Notes: a model not told the origin generated them from the sequence alone. Counted from the stretch's first letter, positions 39,501 to 50,777 are shown. The stretch: DNA of 64,000 bases from Cyclaneusma minus (GCA_037179335.1 JAKZHN010000003.1:248001-312000), one strand, 5' to 3'. Translations and numbers: made by a program.

Positions 39501-39787
39501 TTTAAAAAAATTCCAAATTAAAATTTAAAATCGAATTTGGTATAAGGCAATTAAAATATACAAGCTTTTAAAGCAAAATATAAAATTTGGCTGAAAATAA
39601 ATAAATAAATAAAACATACATTTATAATTGTAAATATATAAGCTTGGGCAAAATATAAAGTTTTAGCCGGATATATAAATGCGCCTGCGCGCGGAAATTT
39701 TTTTTTTTAAAAAAAATAGCAAAAGTAATTAAAAAAGCCGGCATTATACAATAATTTGTAAAAAAAAAAAAAAAAGCTTTATTAAAA
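36506..39787 (-). other. 5' internal part of the outer Gypsy element (expected gag/protease region)
   Basis: Lies between the 5' LTR and the reverse transcriptase, so by position it should have encoded Gag and protease. It is too heavily converted for me to read specific motifs. A 16-A run lies just inside the LTR near 39759-39774. Confidence 0.5.
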
Positions 39788-39989
39788 TATTATAAAAATT
39801 TATTAAAAAAGCCAAAAACCCGAATAAATAGTAAATAAAAACTGGATTAATAAAGCTAAAAAAAAATCCGGAGAGCTTTGCCTTTTTATTTTATATAGCT
39901 CCAGCTCTGACAAAGGAGCTGTGAGGACAAAGGAGCGGTGTGGTTGCCTCAGGACTTGCCCAAAGGCCTCCACCTCTAACCCCGTAACA
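39788..39989 (-). repeat. Outer element, right LTR (5' LTR), 202 bp
   Basis: Begins TATTATAAAAATTT, which is exactly TGTCACGGAGACCT after transition mutation. It ends CCCCGTAACA, unmutated. A TATATAAAA motif is present on the minus strand. The inner third is converted and the outer part intact, the mirror image of the left LTR. Confidence 0.88.
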
Positions 39990-39994
39990 TTGTT
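39990..39994. repeat. Target-site duplication TTGTT (right copy)
   Basis: Identical to 20351-20355. It places the outer insertion boundary exactly. Confidence 0.88.
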
Positions 39995-40907
39995 CAGCAA
40001 GACGAGAAATACTGACAACGGAGTAAGAGCAGGTAGATAGATCAATATAGCACTGCCATCTCCCCAACTGAGAGCAGTAGAAGATCGATAGCATACAAAG
40101 CACGTAAGAGAATGAGAAAAACGACATGATACGAGTCACTGGAGCCACAGATATAGGAAAGGATAGCAGCCAAACTGCGCCTGAACCACGCGCCACCAGA
40201 CTGTCACGGCTTCTTATTCGCAACATCATCCGACTTCACCACATGGGAACAGAGACTCCCCGTTGACGATATGCGCAAACATCCACCGTACTCTGGACTC
40301 TCCTTGTTGTCGAGGATCAGGTGAAGTCTCGGGCGAACGTGCCTTTGGGAACCAAAGCCCTAGAAAAGTCGCAGACCCACCTCATATATGTCATTCCACC
40401 GAAGCAAAACGCAGATTCTTGTTTCCCTTTTTGAAGACGAAAATCATCGCCCCACGTCGTTACCCCATAGCTTGTGTTACTCGAGCTATGCTTGGCGAAC
40501 CTATATGTGGAATCAACATATCCGCGTGGAGACTGGGGACTGGGGATCGTCGCGATGGGGCGAATGGGAAAGCTTCCTTGAACCCTACCAGGCCCCACTT
40601 CCTTCAGGATCTGAACCAACAACTAACAACCAACAAGTCTGAACACCAAGGGAAGATCAAGTCATTGACCACTCCGGCTGACCTATACGCTACTCGAGAA
40701 AGTCATTTGCTAAGCAAACCACAGGTAGTTTGTCAAACCCCGAAATTCCAGACTCACGTTACTAGATACAAGTCCTCGACGAATCGAGACGAGTCCAAGC
40801 TCCACAGACCACAGTCCACTCAACCCTTTCTCCTCAAATTCCGCAGCTTCATTCTGCCCCGTCAAGCCTCGAGAACTCAGATCCTCCTCCTCGAAGAACT
40901 CCCAACC
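39995..40907. other. Intergenic region right of the retrotransposon
   Basis: GC content returns to normal immediately after the LTR. A frame of about 290 codons (40263-41138, plus) overlaps the following pseudogene at its end, but its upstream portion has no recognisable family and no codon pattern I trust. TGTCACGG recurs at 40202 with no matching end nearby. No gene called. Confidence 0.45.
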
Positions 40908-41780
40908 ATGTCCGAAGTCAACGAAGCACAGCTCGCAAAATGGAAGTCCCACTCCCCCCCAACTCTTCCCCGGCAACCTCAACATCGACCGCCGCCAATG
41001 CACACGAACCGTCCCAATCGCGTCTTAAACCTCAGCCTCAGTCGCACCGGCACCGCCTCCATGAAATTAGCCTTCCACATCCTCGGCTACAACGACGTCT
41101 TCCACAACCCGCATACCAGCCAAAACCTACTCGAATAGGACATCTGAAATCGAGCTTGCGCAAGCCAAGTACAAAAACCATCCCGACCCCAGATCCATCA
41201 ATTGGAGAAAGGAATTTGACGGTCTGCTGGGTTATTGCGAAGCTGTCACTGCTACTCCGCCGGCGTATTTTGGCCCTGAGCTCATTGCCGCGTACCCGGA
41301 AGTTAAGGTGGTGCTTGTGCAGCGGGATTTTTGATGCACGGGAAAAGAGTCACCGATTGCTGTTTGATGGGATGTGGAATCCTGTCTGCAAGGTGCTGGC
41401 GTTTCTCGATCCGCATTGTATTGGCCGCATCAGGAAACGTGTTGATTATCACGAAGAGCAAGTGGCACGCGCACAACAAAGAAGAGATGCGAAAAAGCTT
41501 GGGGGAAGCATATCAGGAGCATTATGACACCATCTGCGCTGTCACGCCACCCGAACATCTGCCTGAGTGTCAGCTAGGAAGCGGATGGGAGCCATTGTGC
41601 GAGTTTCTTGGCAAACCGATTCCTGATGAGCCGTTTCCTCATATTAACGAGAAGGAGGCGCTGCAGGAGTGGATCAAGATCACTACTAGCTGGAGTATGC
41701 TGAATGCTTTGAGGAACATTGTGCTTGTGGGTGGGCCGCTGATGGCTGTTGTGGTTGGGGTTTATTGGAAGCTGAGGTGA
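40908..41780 (+). pseudogene. Sulfotransferase-like P-loop protein (Sulfotransfer_4 type), frameshifted
   Basis: Three reading frames in succession encode pieces of one protein. Frame 1 holds the P-loop region RVLNLSLSRTGTASMKLAF. After a shift near 41140, EIELAQAKYKNHPD, EFDGLLGYCEAVTATPPAYF and YPEVKVVLVQRDF follow. After a further shift at a five-T run (about 41329-41333), EKSHRLLFDGMWNPV follows. After another shift near 41460 comes AYQEHYDTICAVTPPEHLPE, then GWEPLCEFLGKPIPDEPFPH and a C-terminal hydrophobic helix. This order matches fungal Sulfotransfer_4 proteins (GxGRTGT loop; GWEPLCxFLGxPxPDxPFP near the end). The multiple indels argue for a pseudogene; sequencing error at homopolymers could explain only some. 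Confidence 0.82.
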
Positions 41781-42200
41781 CGAGATCCAGTACGTCTCGG
41801 GATTTGAGCATTGCGCTGAGGATTGGGCAAGTTTTTGATCTTGAATACCGGAGAACATATAAGACTTACCTAACTTCCGGTCACGAGCCTATAGTAGCCC
41901 CTTGTTTCTAATCGGGGCGCACTCAGATCATTGTGGTGTTTGTCGAAGGGACGCTTCGTGTCATACCACTTCGCGGTTCTTTTGGCAGGCTTTGTCGCTA
42001 CCATCACGAGTCGCTCTTCCTGTCACGATAAGAAATCCTGCCGAACATTGATGGATTTGCCTCGCGCGGAGACAGAAGTTCATGCAAGCTTGGCTGTTCA
42101 GTTGACCTCCCTCAGCCCTCAGAACGTGTTTTGGCACAGGCATCTGCATTGTCTCCCACTCAGTGTGGGGTGGGATTATTGTAATGACAGCTTGAATCAC
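41781..42200. other. Intergenic region, no feature seen
   Basis: Between the sulfotransferase-like pseudogene and the first TATA-type repeat remnants. I see no coding or structural feature. Confidence 0.45.
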
Positions 42201-44929
42201 CACAGGAGAGAAAGCCTTCATATTTATATCCTTTCCACCTTTGAGTGTGCACGGGAACAAGACCAGCACTAGCTTGCATCTGGGGACGTCACATGACTGA
42301 CTGAATACCGTGACCGCTGTCAAGTAGACTCTGCTTGTTGTACTCGCTCTAGGACCCGAACCCAAAATTCCTATAAAAGTCCCTGGTAATACCCTTCTTT
42401 CTCATTCATATTCTTCAAATGAATGGGATCGGGATTTACGTTTCTGTCTTTTCTTCCCGCTAGAACCTCAATTGATTCCCCGAGTACAAAACTTTATGCT
42501 GGACGATTTGTGACTGGTCAAATAATCAGTATCTACGGCCTAGGATGCCGAAAAGGCTTCCAAATCTCGGGCAGGCCAACCACCACCGCAGGGCGCCCCT
42601 GCTACCGCTAGCTTTGTCTCTTGTCCTGGGCTTGCGTATTAGTCAATTTTTCCAGTGTCCCTAATATCTTCTTGTCACTTATACTGTTGACATCATCACC
42701 GGAGTACTTGGAAATCAAGTCCCTGGGAGTTTCGCCTGCCTTTCTACAGCGTGGGCATTTTGCATAAGCGTTTTGATCGTTCCAAACTGGCTTGGATCTT
42801 TCAAAATTTGAGAAGGACCTCTAATTTATACTTGAAGCACAAGCTACCCCTGAATATAAAAGTCCCATGACTCCACCAGCCCATTGGTTTGCCAGCGCCT
42901 GTGAGTGGGAAGTGGGAAGTATAAATTTGGGGCTCTGGCTGACTGCTGAGATTAATATTTTCAGTCCAACCAACAAAGCGTCACTCCGGGAGTCAATTTG
43001 TGCAGGAGTACCCAGCTAAACCGACTTTATAGAGAGAAATGGGGCAGCATTGATCGAGTATGGTCGTGTTGACTTTTGATTGAGTGCAGATAGTTTATTT
43101 CGTCTGGGTGAAACTTCGATCTGGCAACTGCCGTTGTGAAATGACTACTGCCAAACGACCATGACATGTCGAGGGCTCAAGCTGCTGTCGCCCCAGAAAA
43201 GGATTGTCAGTCAGCCCGTTCCATACTGCCACGTCTCTGCTCAGGGGGACAGAGATGACCGAGATCCAAGTCGCGGGCGTCTTGAGCTTTTAGAGTGGGC
43301 CATCTGGCGCAGTACTTTCGCTTTGTGCAGCTTCTGCTTAAGTCTCAGACGTTTCATCCACGTACCTCGTTGCCTGATATGATGCTTAGTAGACCAGGAA
43401 GAGGGAGGTGGTCTATTTATACCTCTTGAAGTCCTTGGCAGCCCTTCGGTATTGCACAGAAGCGTGATGGGATTCGTTTCTTATTGGTAGCCAGGAACAC
43501 GAGATGCGCAGTGCTCGACAGAAGAGCTCTACGGCAGCTGTGTCTGGAGACTTGCAACTGAAACTAGCTAATGATGGATGGCAATGCTGACGTCGACAAA
43601 GCCGGCTGCTGTCGTTTGGGAGACTAGGTATCTGTCACCGAACCCATTTTCTGAACCTTTCTCTACTTAAGAAGACCCCAGAGTCATGGGAAATGAGTGA
43701 AGATTTCCCATCCCACTAGAAAGTTACCAGGTCAGGGTGCAGCCAATCTCCCAATACAAGCCTACTCGAAGCCTCGAAGCTCAGAACAATGCAGTGATAG
43801 AATGCTCTTGCATTTTTTCTTCGATGTGGTGAGCTAGAGACTGAAAGATGGCTCAATTTATACCTGGGCACTGCTCGAACAAATCCGAGACAGCGGGATC
43901 ACGTGGTCTCTCAGCAACTCCTGCGAGTCGAAGTCCGGAGTGGAAATTCCAACAGGCTGCCTTGCTGATGAGATACCAGCCGCAGTATTTGGCAGCTTTC
44001 AAGTATCAAATCACTCTGCCACTGCCAGGTGCGCTTGCTGCTGTCATTAACGGCATCAAGTATCACTCAGCTGATGCGAGCTGGCCAATTCAACTCACAG
44101 AAATTTCTACTTTGTAGCCGCTCAAGCCAGTGCGAGGTTTATTTAATCAACCAGGTGATATCTGAGAAGAAGCACACGTTGCCTATGTATCTTCATCATT
44201 GGTTTCTATTTTTGAAAGTTAGACAAGAGTCAACTGGTCCAATTTATACCTGCTTGCTCATCGACTAAAGATTTTTGATGTATTAGATCACCTGGTTTGC
44301 TGTTCTGTCGAACGCTTTGTGCTCACTGGTTCCTCTTTGCCAAGAAGCAAGCCATCTCTGATTCAGGTGACAACAGCCTTGCTGTCGGAGTTAGTCGCTG
44401 CTGCCAGTTGAGATACCGAGTGTTGTTTTGTCCATTTGCCCCATTCTGATATGGAATAAAAGTAGACATCTTCCCTGCAAAGCCCGTGTTGACAGGAGAC
44501 TTGTGCTGCCAGGTGCGTGCCAACTTCCCTGACTGACTCGAGTTGAGTGGGCCTCTAGACGAAAACTAAAGTGCAGTCCTCTGTCTACTTGGATCTGAGA
44601 TGCTGAATGCGGGAGAAGTATTCTATTTATACCACCTACTCAGATCCTCTAGGGAGCCAGTGGAATAATAGCACGTGACTCGTTTCTTGCGGCTGTCCAA
44701 GGCTTTAGCAGCTCACGAAATATGACTTTGTCTGTCATAGCTGAGTGAGCTGGACCATCAAACACATGAGGATGTGTGTTAGCCAGACAGCTTAGTTCAA
44801 CACCCTGGTACGGTTCGAGATTTGGAACGGTTTTGCGGTTCCGAACCGTTCTATAGTTTTGTATGGTTTCTACCCGTTTTGACAACTGCTGTCGTCTGCC
44901 AAATTTGTCGTCATCTTGCTCAACTTGCA

Positions 44930-44943
44930 CCCCCCCCCCCCCC
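44930..44943 (+). repeat. C14 homopolymer
   Basis: An uninterrupted C run inside the decayed array. Length is uncertain in any assembly. Confidence 0.85.
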
Positions 44944-46592
44944 TGACAAAGTCACATGTGAAATTTAGTACCGCAGGTAGCAAACATCCCCTTGGGAATT
45001 CCCTTTTGCGTTTGTCTCGAGAACGCACGCCATGTAACTTGTGACACCATGGCACAGAACATCAGAAAAGGTTGGATTACTGTTGGGGTTAGAGAGTGGA
45101 ACAAGGAAAGATGACCCTATTTATATGTGTTCAAGCTCTATCCCCTCGCAAGGATCGGAAAGATGAGCAACTTTTGTTTGTTATTGGCCTTGATCTCAAC
45201 CGCTCTCGCTCTCACCATGTAAGGAATGCAAGCTTCTAGATATTGGTGCTAGAGCCTGGGGTAGTATTGCTGTCAGTGCGTGCGTTCCTCTTGTCGCCAG
45301 GTGCTGCTGGCACCGAAATCACTGCCGTCACCGCTGGAAACATCAAGTACCGCTTTCTCCAGAACAATCTGGCCGCAAACAATGGACAGCTCCATTCTAA
45401 ATTCACGCGAATGCAGCCTTTTCCTCAAATTCACGGATGGGGAAGTAGAATTCAGATCCCGATGTTCCAAATCCTGGAGCCTTGGGAGATCACCACCTTC
45501 GTCTTTCATGTGCTGGGACTTTGTATCAATCTGGATCTACAGATTCGAAGCCGAGCGAGTGCCCCAATTTATACTTGCGAATCTTTTGTGAACCTAGGTA
45601 GTGAAAAACCCCTGATTTGAAAAGTCACATGAATCATCTCTCCTGGGCTCACAGGCTGCAGTCGCGGCTGGAGGACTTGACAAATTGCTGGCTGAAATCT
45701 AGTGAGATAATTCAAGCACGAAGTGACGTACAGCAAAATTTCTGGTGCAGTCATCAGAGTCACGTGATCCGAGAGGAGTTTTGTTACACATCGACCCAGA
45801 TAGGTAGCACCTACATAACCAAGCATTCAGATACATCTGGCGTATTCTAGTTACTGCGGCGTATTGGAATAGACCTAATTTGTTCGTCGATGTGCAACAA
45901 GACCTTCTGGGCTGTCACATGATCACACCCGCCGGCCGCAGTTCTTCCCCAACTTTGTCATGATGATATCTTGACTGATCCTATTTAGAGCGCAATTAGA
46001 GCGCAGCTGGAAACAATAAACACAACTAAGCAAATCATTTCAGCTTCTATCTCAGTTATACGAAGTCGTGAATGGCACAATCATCCGCTGCTGTCGGCCA
46101 GGTTATCAGCCGTCACTCTGTCATCCTGAGCTCCTGTGCTAGGTACTGAATTGGAAACACAGCCCAGGAGACAGCTGCTAACTAATAAAAACTTCATATT
46201 CCCCCTGACCTGCATTTCACTACTGGAACCTGACAGATGTCTCTCCACTCCCAGAGTTGAGGTTGGAGACTCTGGTTACTCTTTGTCGGACCTCGCCATG
46301 CTTCTGGAGAAGATTCGTTTGCAGAACAAAACAGGACTACAAGTGCTGTTTTATACTTGCCCGGTCAAGAGCTCTACAAGCGCTTACAATAGGGTAGAAT
46401 GTGTGCACTTGAATCACGTGACAATCGCTGTGCTCCGAATAAACTGCTCCCGCTCAAGCCAGCAACTGTCATCTCGCCAACTTTGTTCCGTCGCTGGAAT
46501 GCTGGGAGCTTGCGTTTCTACCTATGGAAAGGGACCTATGCAAAAGGCGCCTAACAGAAACTTTACGCCGTCTAATTAGCAAGCTTTGTCTT

Positions 46593-47455
46593 CCTTAGCG
46601 GAGCGGGGGGGTGAGAAAAAACCGTTTATGGATGGTTCCAAACTTAAAATACCGTTTAAAACCATTATAATTATTGTAACCATTATAACCGTTATTTAAT
46701 TTTATTTGTTTCTAACCGTTTCTAACCGTATTCAATATTTTCAACCGTATTTAAAATTGCTAACTAATAAGCCATATAAGCTAACCCAATTGGAAAGGCG
46801 GTAACTAATTCTGCAGCTCTAGCGCAGCAGCTTCAGCTACAGCCTCCAGCCTCCAGCTCCAGCTCCAGCTCCAGCTCCAATACCACTACCACCACCACCC
46901 TCCAGCTCCAGTCTTCAGCCTCCAACACCCATCAGCTTCAGCTCCAGGTCCAGCCTCCAGCCTCCAGCCTCCAGCTCCAGCTACAGCTGCAGCCCCATTT
47001 CCAGCTTTGCGCGCGCTGCAGCAAATGCCAGAGGTCCAGAAATCCCCATGCGCTTTTTGTTTACAATGCTAATTATGTTATGCCAGAATTTTGTTGCCCT
47101 CGCCCTCGCCTTTTCAGCCATGGCACATACCAGGCTGCCTTTTCCCGACCTCAATATCTATATATGCGCTGAAGCTAGAGCTGGAGCTTGGAGCTGGAGC
47201 TAGAGCTGGAGCTGGAGCTGGAGGCTGGAGGCTAGAATCAAGTAGTGCAATAATAATAAATTTAAAAAACAAACAAATACTATCTACCTAGATAGGTATT
47301 GGTGGTTTTAAATCTTAAAAAAGGTAATATGGTTACAAACCTTTTAACGGTTAAAAGGTCTTAAACCATCCATGGAGGGTCTTTCACCTTGGAAAGTTTG
47401 AAACGGTTTTCGAAGTTGCCAACCGTTTTTTTTTCAAACCCCCGCTCCGCTAAGG
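46593..47455. mobile_element. Foldback / MITE-like DNA element with 17-bp terminal inverted repeats
   Basis: The left end CCTTAGCGGAGCGGGGG is mirrored exactly at the right end. The homology continues as GAAAAAA-CGG and ATGGATGGTT blocks inside both ends. The interior carries long CAGCTC tracts (46816-46995) and complementary GAGCTG tracts (47166-47230), so the element can fold on itself. It encodes nothing recognisable and is non-autonomous. I find no convincing target duplication, so the superfamily is open (end sequence is hAT-like at best). It interrupts the decayed repeat array. Confidence 0.78.
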
Positions 47456-50021
47456 TTGGTTACGGGACTGAATGAGTTGGCTCCAAACATCAAAGGGTTC
47501 ATCGTAACGAATTTCTTTAGGGATGCAGAGACAGCAAGCTCTTCTAATTATAGCTTGGCCAGCCCAGCATGCGCCGGTGACATGAAAGGGGCTGATTATG
47601 TTCACGTGGCTATTCGCTGTCAAATCTAGCTGCTGTCGATGGAGCTACAGCCTGTTATTCTAGGTATGCACCTCACTCTCTTGATGCATGTCGTCTGAAT
47701 TTAACAGAAAATGTCAGCTGCACGGTGGAGATTTAGCATCCCGAGACGCACCGTCAATTCTCAATTCGAGGCATCGTGCCGAGCCATCCTTCAGTGGCTT
47801 GACTAGGTACCAGAGGTCGTTTGAGAATTTGAATGTTATACCAAACGGCCAATTTATACTTGCTCAGATACTCTTCGAGCTTCCAGAACAAGAGGCTCAC
47901 TGGGCTGTTACGAGGTGAAATTGCTGTCAGACATGACTGCCACTGTCTGTGAAGTTACCTAGCCGGGCGTCGTTTAATTTGTTTTCCACCTAGATGCGAA
48001 ATTGATTGTCTGGGACCCACAGGAAATCACCAGCTGGCACGGGAATTAAAATATTGGAAAATTTGTCATCAGGTGCACCACTCCTGCAAAACTTCTCCAT
48101 CGAGTGACGAGTCTGCTACGTCTTACTCGGAAGTTTTTCTGAGCACAAGAACACCAACCTATACTTCTCGAAGTCTCCAGAACATGATGATCAGGATATA
48201 TATGTAACGGCTGCACCGGGGTAGGCACCCGGGCAGCTGACTTGGTTTGCTACAGTTTGACCAAAAGGCGAATGCAGTATTTTCTCTAGGTACGAGAGGA
48301 TACTGGCCAAGTCTACTATATCAGCTCCAGGGCCATGACGGGGAAGTATCGACGGTCCTTGGCTTGGAGGGCTAGGTGAAAGGTGATGGGTCTGGTATTT
48401 ATACCTGCTGGTCCTCTGAACAGGCACTAGTGTCCAAAAAAGCCACGTGATTCCCACTTTCTCTCAGCAGACTGAGTTTTAGGATCCTAGTCTTCATGTT
48501 TTTGAACTCCTCTTGCGCATCACCGCGCCGTCTTTCGCTTGATGTCGTCACTTCTGGTGGCGGCTGCCCGTTCCTACTCCCGAGGCTTTCTGCTGTTATC
48601 GAAGCTCCATGCTACCATCGAACGAGCAGCTCACCCCATATCACCCAAAACACCCCGACTACAGAAAATGAGAATCCTGGCAGGAGAGAAGTGCACACTC
48701 AGACGTTTCAGTATTGCTTACTGTGTTTGTCAAAGCAATCCCGCGACTATTCCCGCCACTTTCCTCCTGCAAGCATCCCAGTCTCGTGCGAAAGTTTTCG
48801 AATTTGGAAGAACCAAACAGGAGGCAAAAGGCTTTACCTTTATACCCCTTGGGGCTTTAAAAGGCGCTAATGCAGCCCTTGACTGCGATCGCTTGATCGC
48901 CATCCCTCTTCCCAGCCTGGAGCTATGGGCAGATTTAGTGGGAGGATGTGCAAGTTTTACTTCTTTCAGAAATCAGGACCGGCTCACCGTCTCATACCAA
49001 GCCAGCCGCAATTTCTTCAAATATCCACTAATGACTGACTTTCAAGACCCAGGTGAAATGCTTGTGATGATCAGCGCGGTCGTTGGAGGACTAGAAACAG
49101 AGTGAAGGCTCTGACATTTATACCACCCAGGGATGTTCAACACGCGTTAGTCAGCCTAGATTTCACGTTGTCGAACCCCTTTGCTGCTGTCAACCAACCA
49201 ATCCACCATCACCCCAGCTATAATACCCCGTCTGCAGGAACCAGTCACTTCACAGCGAGGAAATGCAAACTATATGTGTTCCAGGAATCAGGCCCAGCTT
49301 ACGGGCTTTGGGTAAAAAGTGATGGTGGATTCCTCCAAGTCCTTACCTGCCTGAGTACCGATTTCTAAGACCCAAGTGGAGGGCATTGACTTGTGAAGAT
49401 GCGCGGAGGCTTTAGAGGGCTAGATGTTAGTCAATTGATGGTCTTGATATTTATACCTGGCAGCCCCCCAAACAGCATTAGTCAGCATAATATTTACCAT
49501 TCGTCGAACCTCCATCCTGCTCAGGAGCGTCAAGGAAACGTGGCTTGGCACCAAACAGCGTCCTTACTCTATTTCAGGTTCTCTGGAATTCCTTAGCACG
49601 TGATCACTCCCGGAAAAAAAGATAAAAATTTCACCGGTCTCAAAGCGGACTAGCGCCATTTCGGGAGATATATATAGCGGCTCTTTGTATTGTAAAGAGT
49701 CTTCAGTCCACTATAATTCCACCCCCACAGCTACGCCAATGCCCGGGTTTCCTGGAGGGCTGATCTTTGAGGAGACGTAGGAAACGAGGTCAACTGATTG
49801 ATGATACTCGCTCGAGAAATGAAACTTGACGGAAATTTTGATCTGAGAAGCGGGAATGAGAGGGCAAGTGTTTCTTGCTGTCGAACGCTGAATGCTCTTG
49901 CTGGTTGAGGGTGTTGTTGTTGAGCGGTGTGCTGACTGCTGAGTGCTGCTGCTGTCGTGCTATCAATCTACCGTCATCTTGCCCGAAACATGCCAACTCA
50001 AGGAACCAGGGATCCGATCAT

Positions 50022-50120
50022 CTATTTGTGAATGGCGAGGGCAACTCTCACTTTTCGGCATTTACCAGCCTCTTCCACCAGGCCACTCGGCTTTGGCTTA
50101 AGCAAACCTTTTGTCTTCAT
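50022..50120 (-). CDS. Micro-ORF of array unit (32 residues), METK-type
   Basis: The ATG is 66 nt after the start of the unit's TATA box (50186) and directs MKTKGLLKPKPSGLVEEAGK and 12 further residues. Alignment with other units places this ATG at the METK start. Very short and not verified as translated. Confidence 0.3.
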   Translation of the reverse strand: MKTKGLLKPKPSGLVEEAGKCRKVRVALAIHK

Positions 50121-50285
50121 TCGATCGCTCCCTCTGTCGTTTTTGATTTGGAAGACTAGAATAGGGGGAGGGCCGTGGTATTTATACCTGCAAGCACCAC
50201 AAACAAGTGTTAGTCGGCTACCGACTTACCCAGATTTTCTTATCTTTAAAACCATACGCTGCTGTCAACCCAGCCACTACTGTCG

Positions 50286-50432
50286 TCACACCCAGAGGAT
50301 CACTTCCAAGGTCCCAGAATTTTTCGATACAGGGCAGGGCAAACTCTGGACTTTTATTCTTCGGTGTTTGTGCTCTGGTAGCTTTCTGCCAAGCCACTCG
50401 GGTTTGGCGCGAGTGAATGTCTTTGTCTCCAT
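50286..50432 (-). CDS. Micro-ORF of array unit (48 residues), METKT start
   Basis: The ATG is 69 nt after the TATA start (50501). The peptide begins METKTFTRAKPEWLGRK and is basic. The METKT start is shared with the unit at 53662-53775. Body sequences diverge quickly, so the conserved part may be only the start region. Confidence 0.32.
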   Translation of the reverse strand: METKTFTRAKPEWLGRKLPEHKHRRIKVQSLPCPVSKNSGTLEVILWV

Positions 50433-50672
50433 TCCATACAAGCTTCCCTCGTCGTTTTTGATTTGGAAGACTAAATTAGGGAGAGGACTCTAATATTTAT
50501 ATCTGGCACTGGAGCCATCTGAGCAAGTGTGAGTCAGCCGAGACTCCAGATTTTCTCATCGTCAAGCCTCTACGCAACTGTCAATCTATCAATCTACCGT
50601 CTTCCCCATGCCAAGTCATTACATCCAAGTTCCCATACTGTTTCGACAAAAGGAAAGGCGAACCTAGAACTT

Positions 50673-50777
50673 CTATTTCTCAATATTTGCTGCTCTAGTT
50701 CGTTTCTGCGAAGCCAGTCGGGCTTCGTGCGACTGGACGTCGTGCTTCGTGCGACTGGACGTCGTGCTCTTCAACAT
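50673..50777 (-). CDS. Micro-ORF of array unit (34 residues) with a 21-bp internal duplication
   Basis: Begins MLKSTTSSRTKHD, 51 nt after the TATA start. A 21-bp direct duplication (ACGTCGTGCTTCGTGCGACTG-like) lies within it at about 50716-50765. It ends EARLASQKRTRAANIEK. Translation unverified. Confidence 0.27.
   Translation of the reverse strand: MLKSTTSSRTKHDVQSHEARLASQKRTRAANIEK

Larger units (their letters stand above)
20356..39989 (-). mobile_element. RIP-mutated Ty3/Gypsy LTR retrotransposon (19.6 kb including nested insertions)
   Basis: Direct terminal repeats (20356-20567 and 39788-39989) with TGTCACGG...CCGTAACA-type inverted ends are flanked by the identical 5-bp duplication TTGTT. 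The whole AT-rich block is therefore one insertion. A TATATAAAA promoter motif in the LTR reads on the minus strand, and a Gypsy reverse transcriptase lies on the minus strand at about 36.1-36.5 kb. The element therefore runs right to left, with the 5' LTR at 39.8-40.0 kb. The size far exceeds a usual 6-8-kb Gypsy element because other elements are nested in it (one resolved at 20959-25645). Nearly all C/G in RIP-prone contexts is converted, leaving no intact coding frame. Dead copy. Confidence 0.9.
42201..50000 (-). repeat. Dispersed, decayed part of the outward-facing promoter repeat array (minus units)
   Basis: Repeats carry a minus-strand TATA box (plus-strand TATTTATACC or close variant) at 42221, 43414, 43855, 44241, 44624, 45118, 45566, 46348, 47851, 48396, 48838, 49115 and 49448. 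A weak one lies near 48160. Spacing is irregular (about 280-780 bp, plus one gap containing a foldback element). Upstream of several boxes are CACGTG-type sites (for example TCACGTGA near 46420, CACGTG near 43899, 44673 and 48443) and CTGCTGTC on the plus strand (GACAGCAG in unit orientation). The units are more diverged than those at 50-54 kb, but keep spacing from TATA to a CTCCAA-like motif in, for example, 48396 and 49115. No long frame is conserved. Confidence 0.7.

Noticed and set aside
20351..39994. AT-rich block as a regional centromere
   Set aside because: The block is explained by one LTR insertion with a target duplication and nested elements. Centromere identity would need CENP-A data.
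40263..41138. 291-codon plus frame starting upstream of the sulfotransferase-like pseudogene
   Set aside because: Only its last ~50 codons show family similarity (the P-loop part). The upstream part looks non-coding.
46816..47230. Long frame encoding LELELGAGARAGAGAG-type peptide in CAGCTC tract
   Set aside because: It is a translation of a simple repeat inside the foldback element, not a gene.
50032..50493. 153-codon plus-strand frame through array units
   Set aside because: It crosses two units antisense to their TATA boxes and its repeated peptide pieces only mirror the repeat itself.
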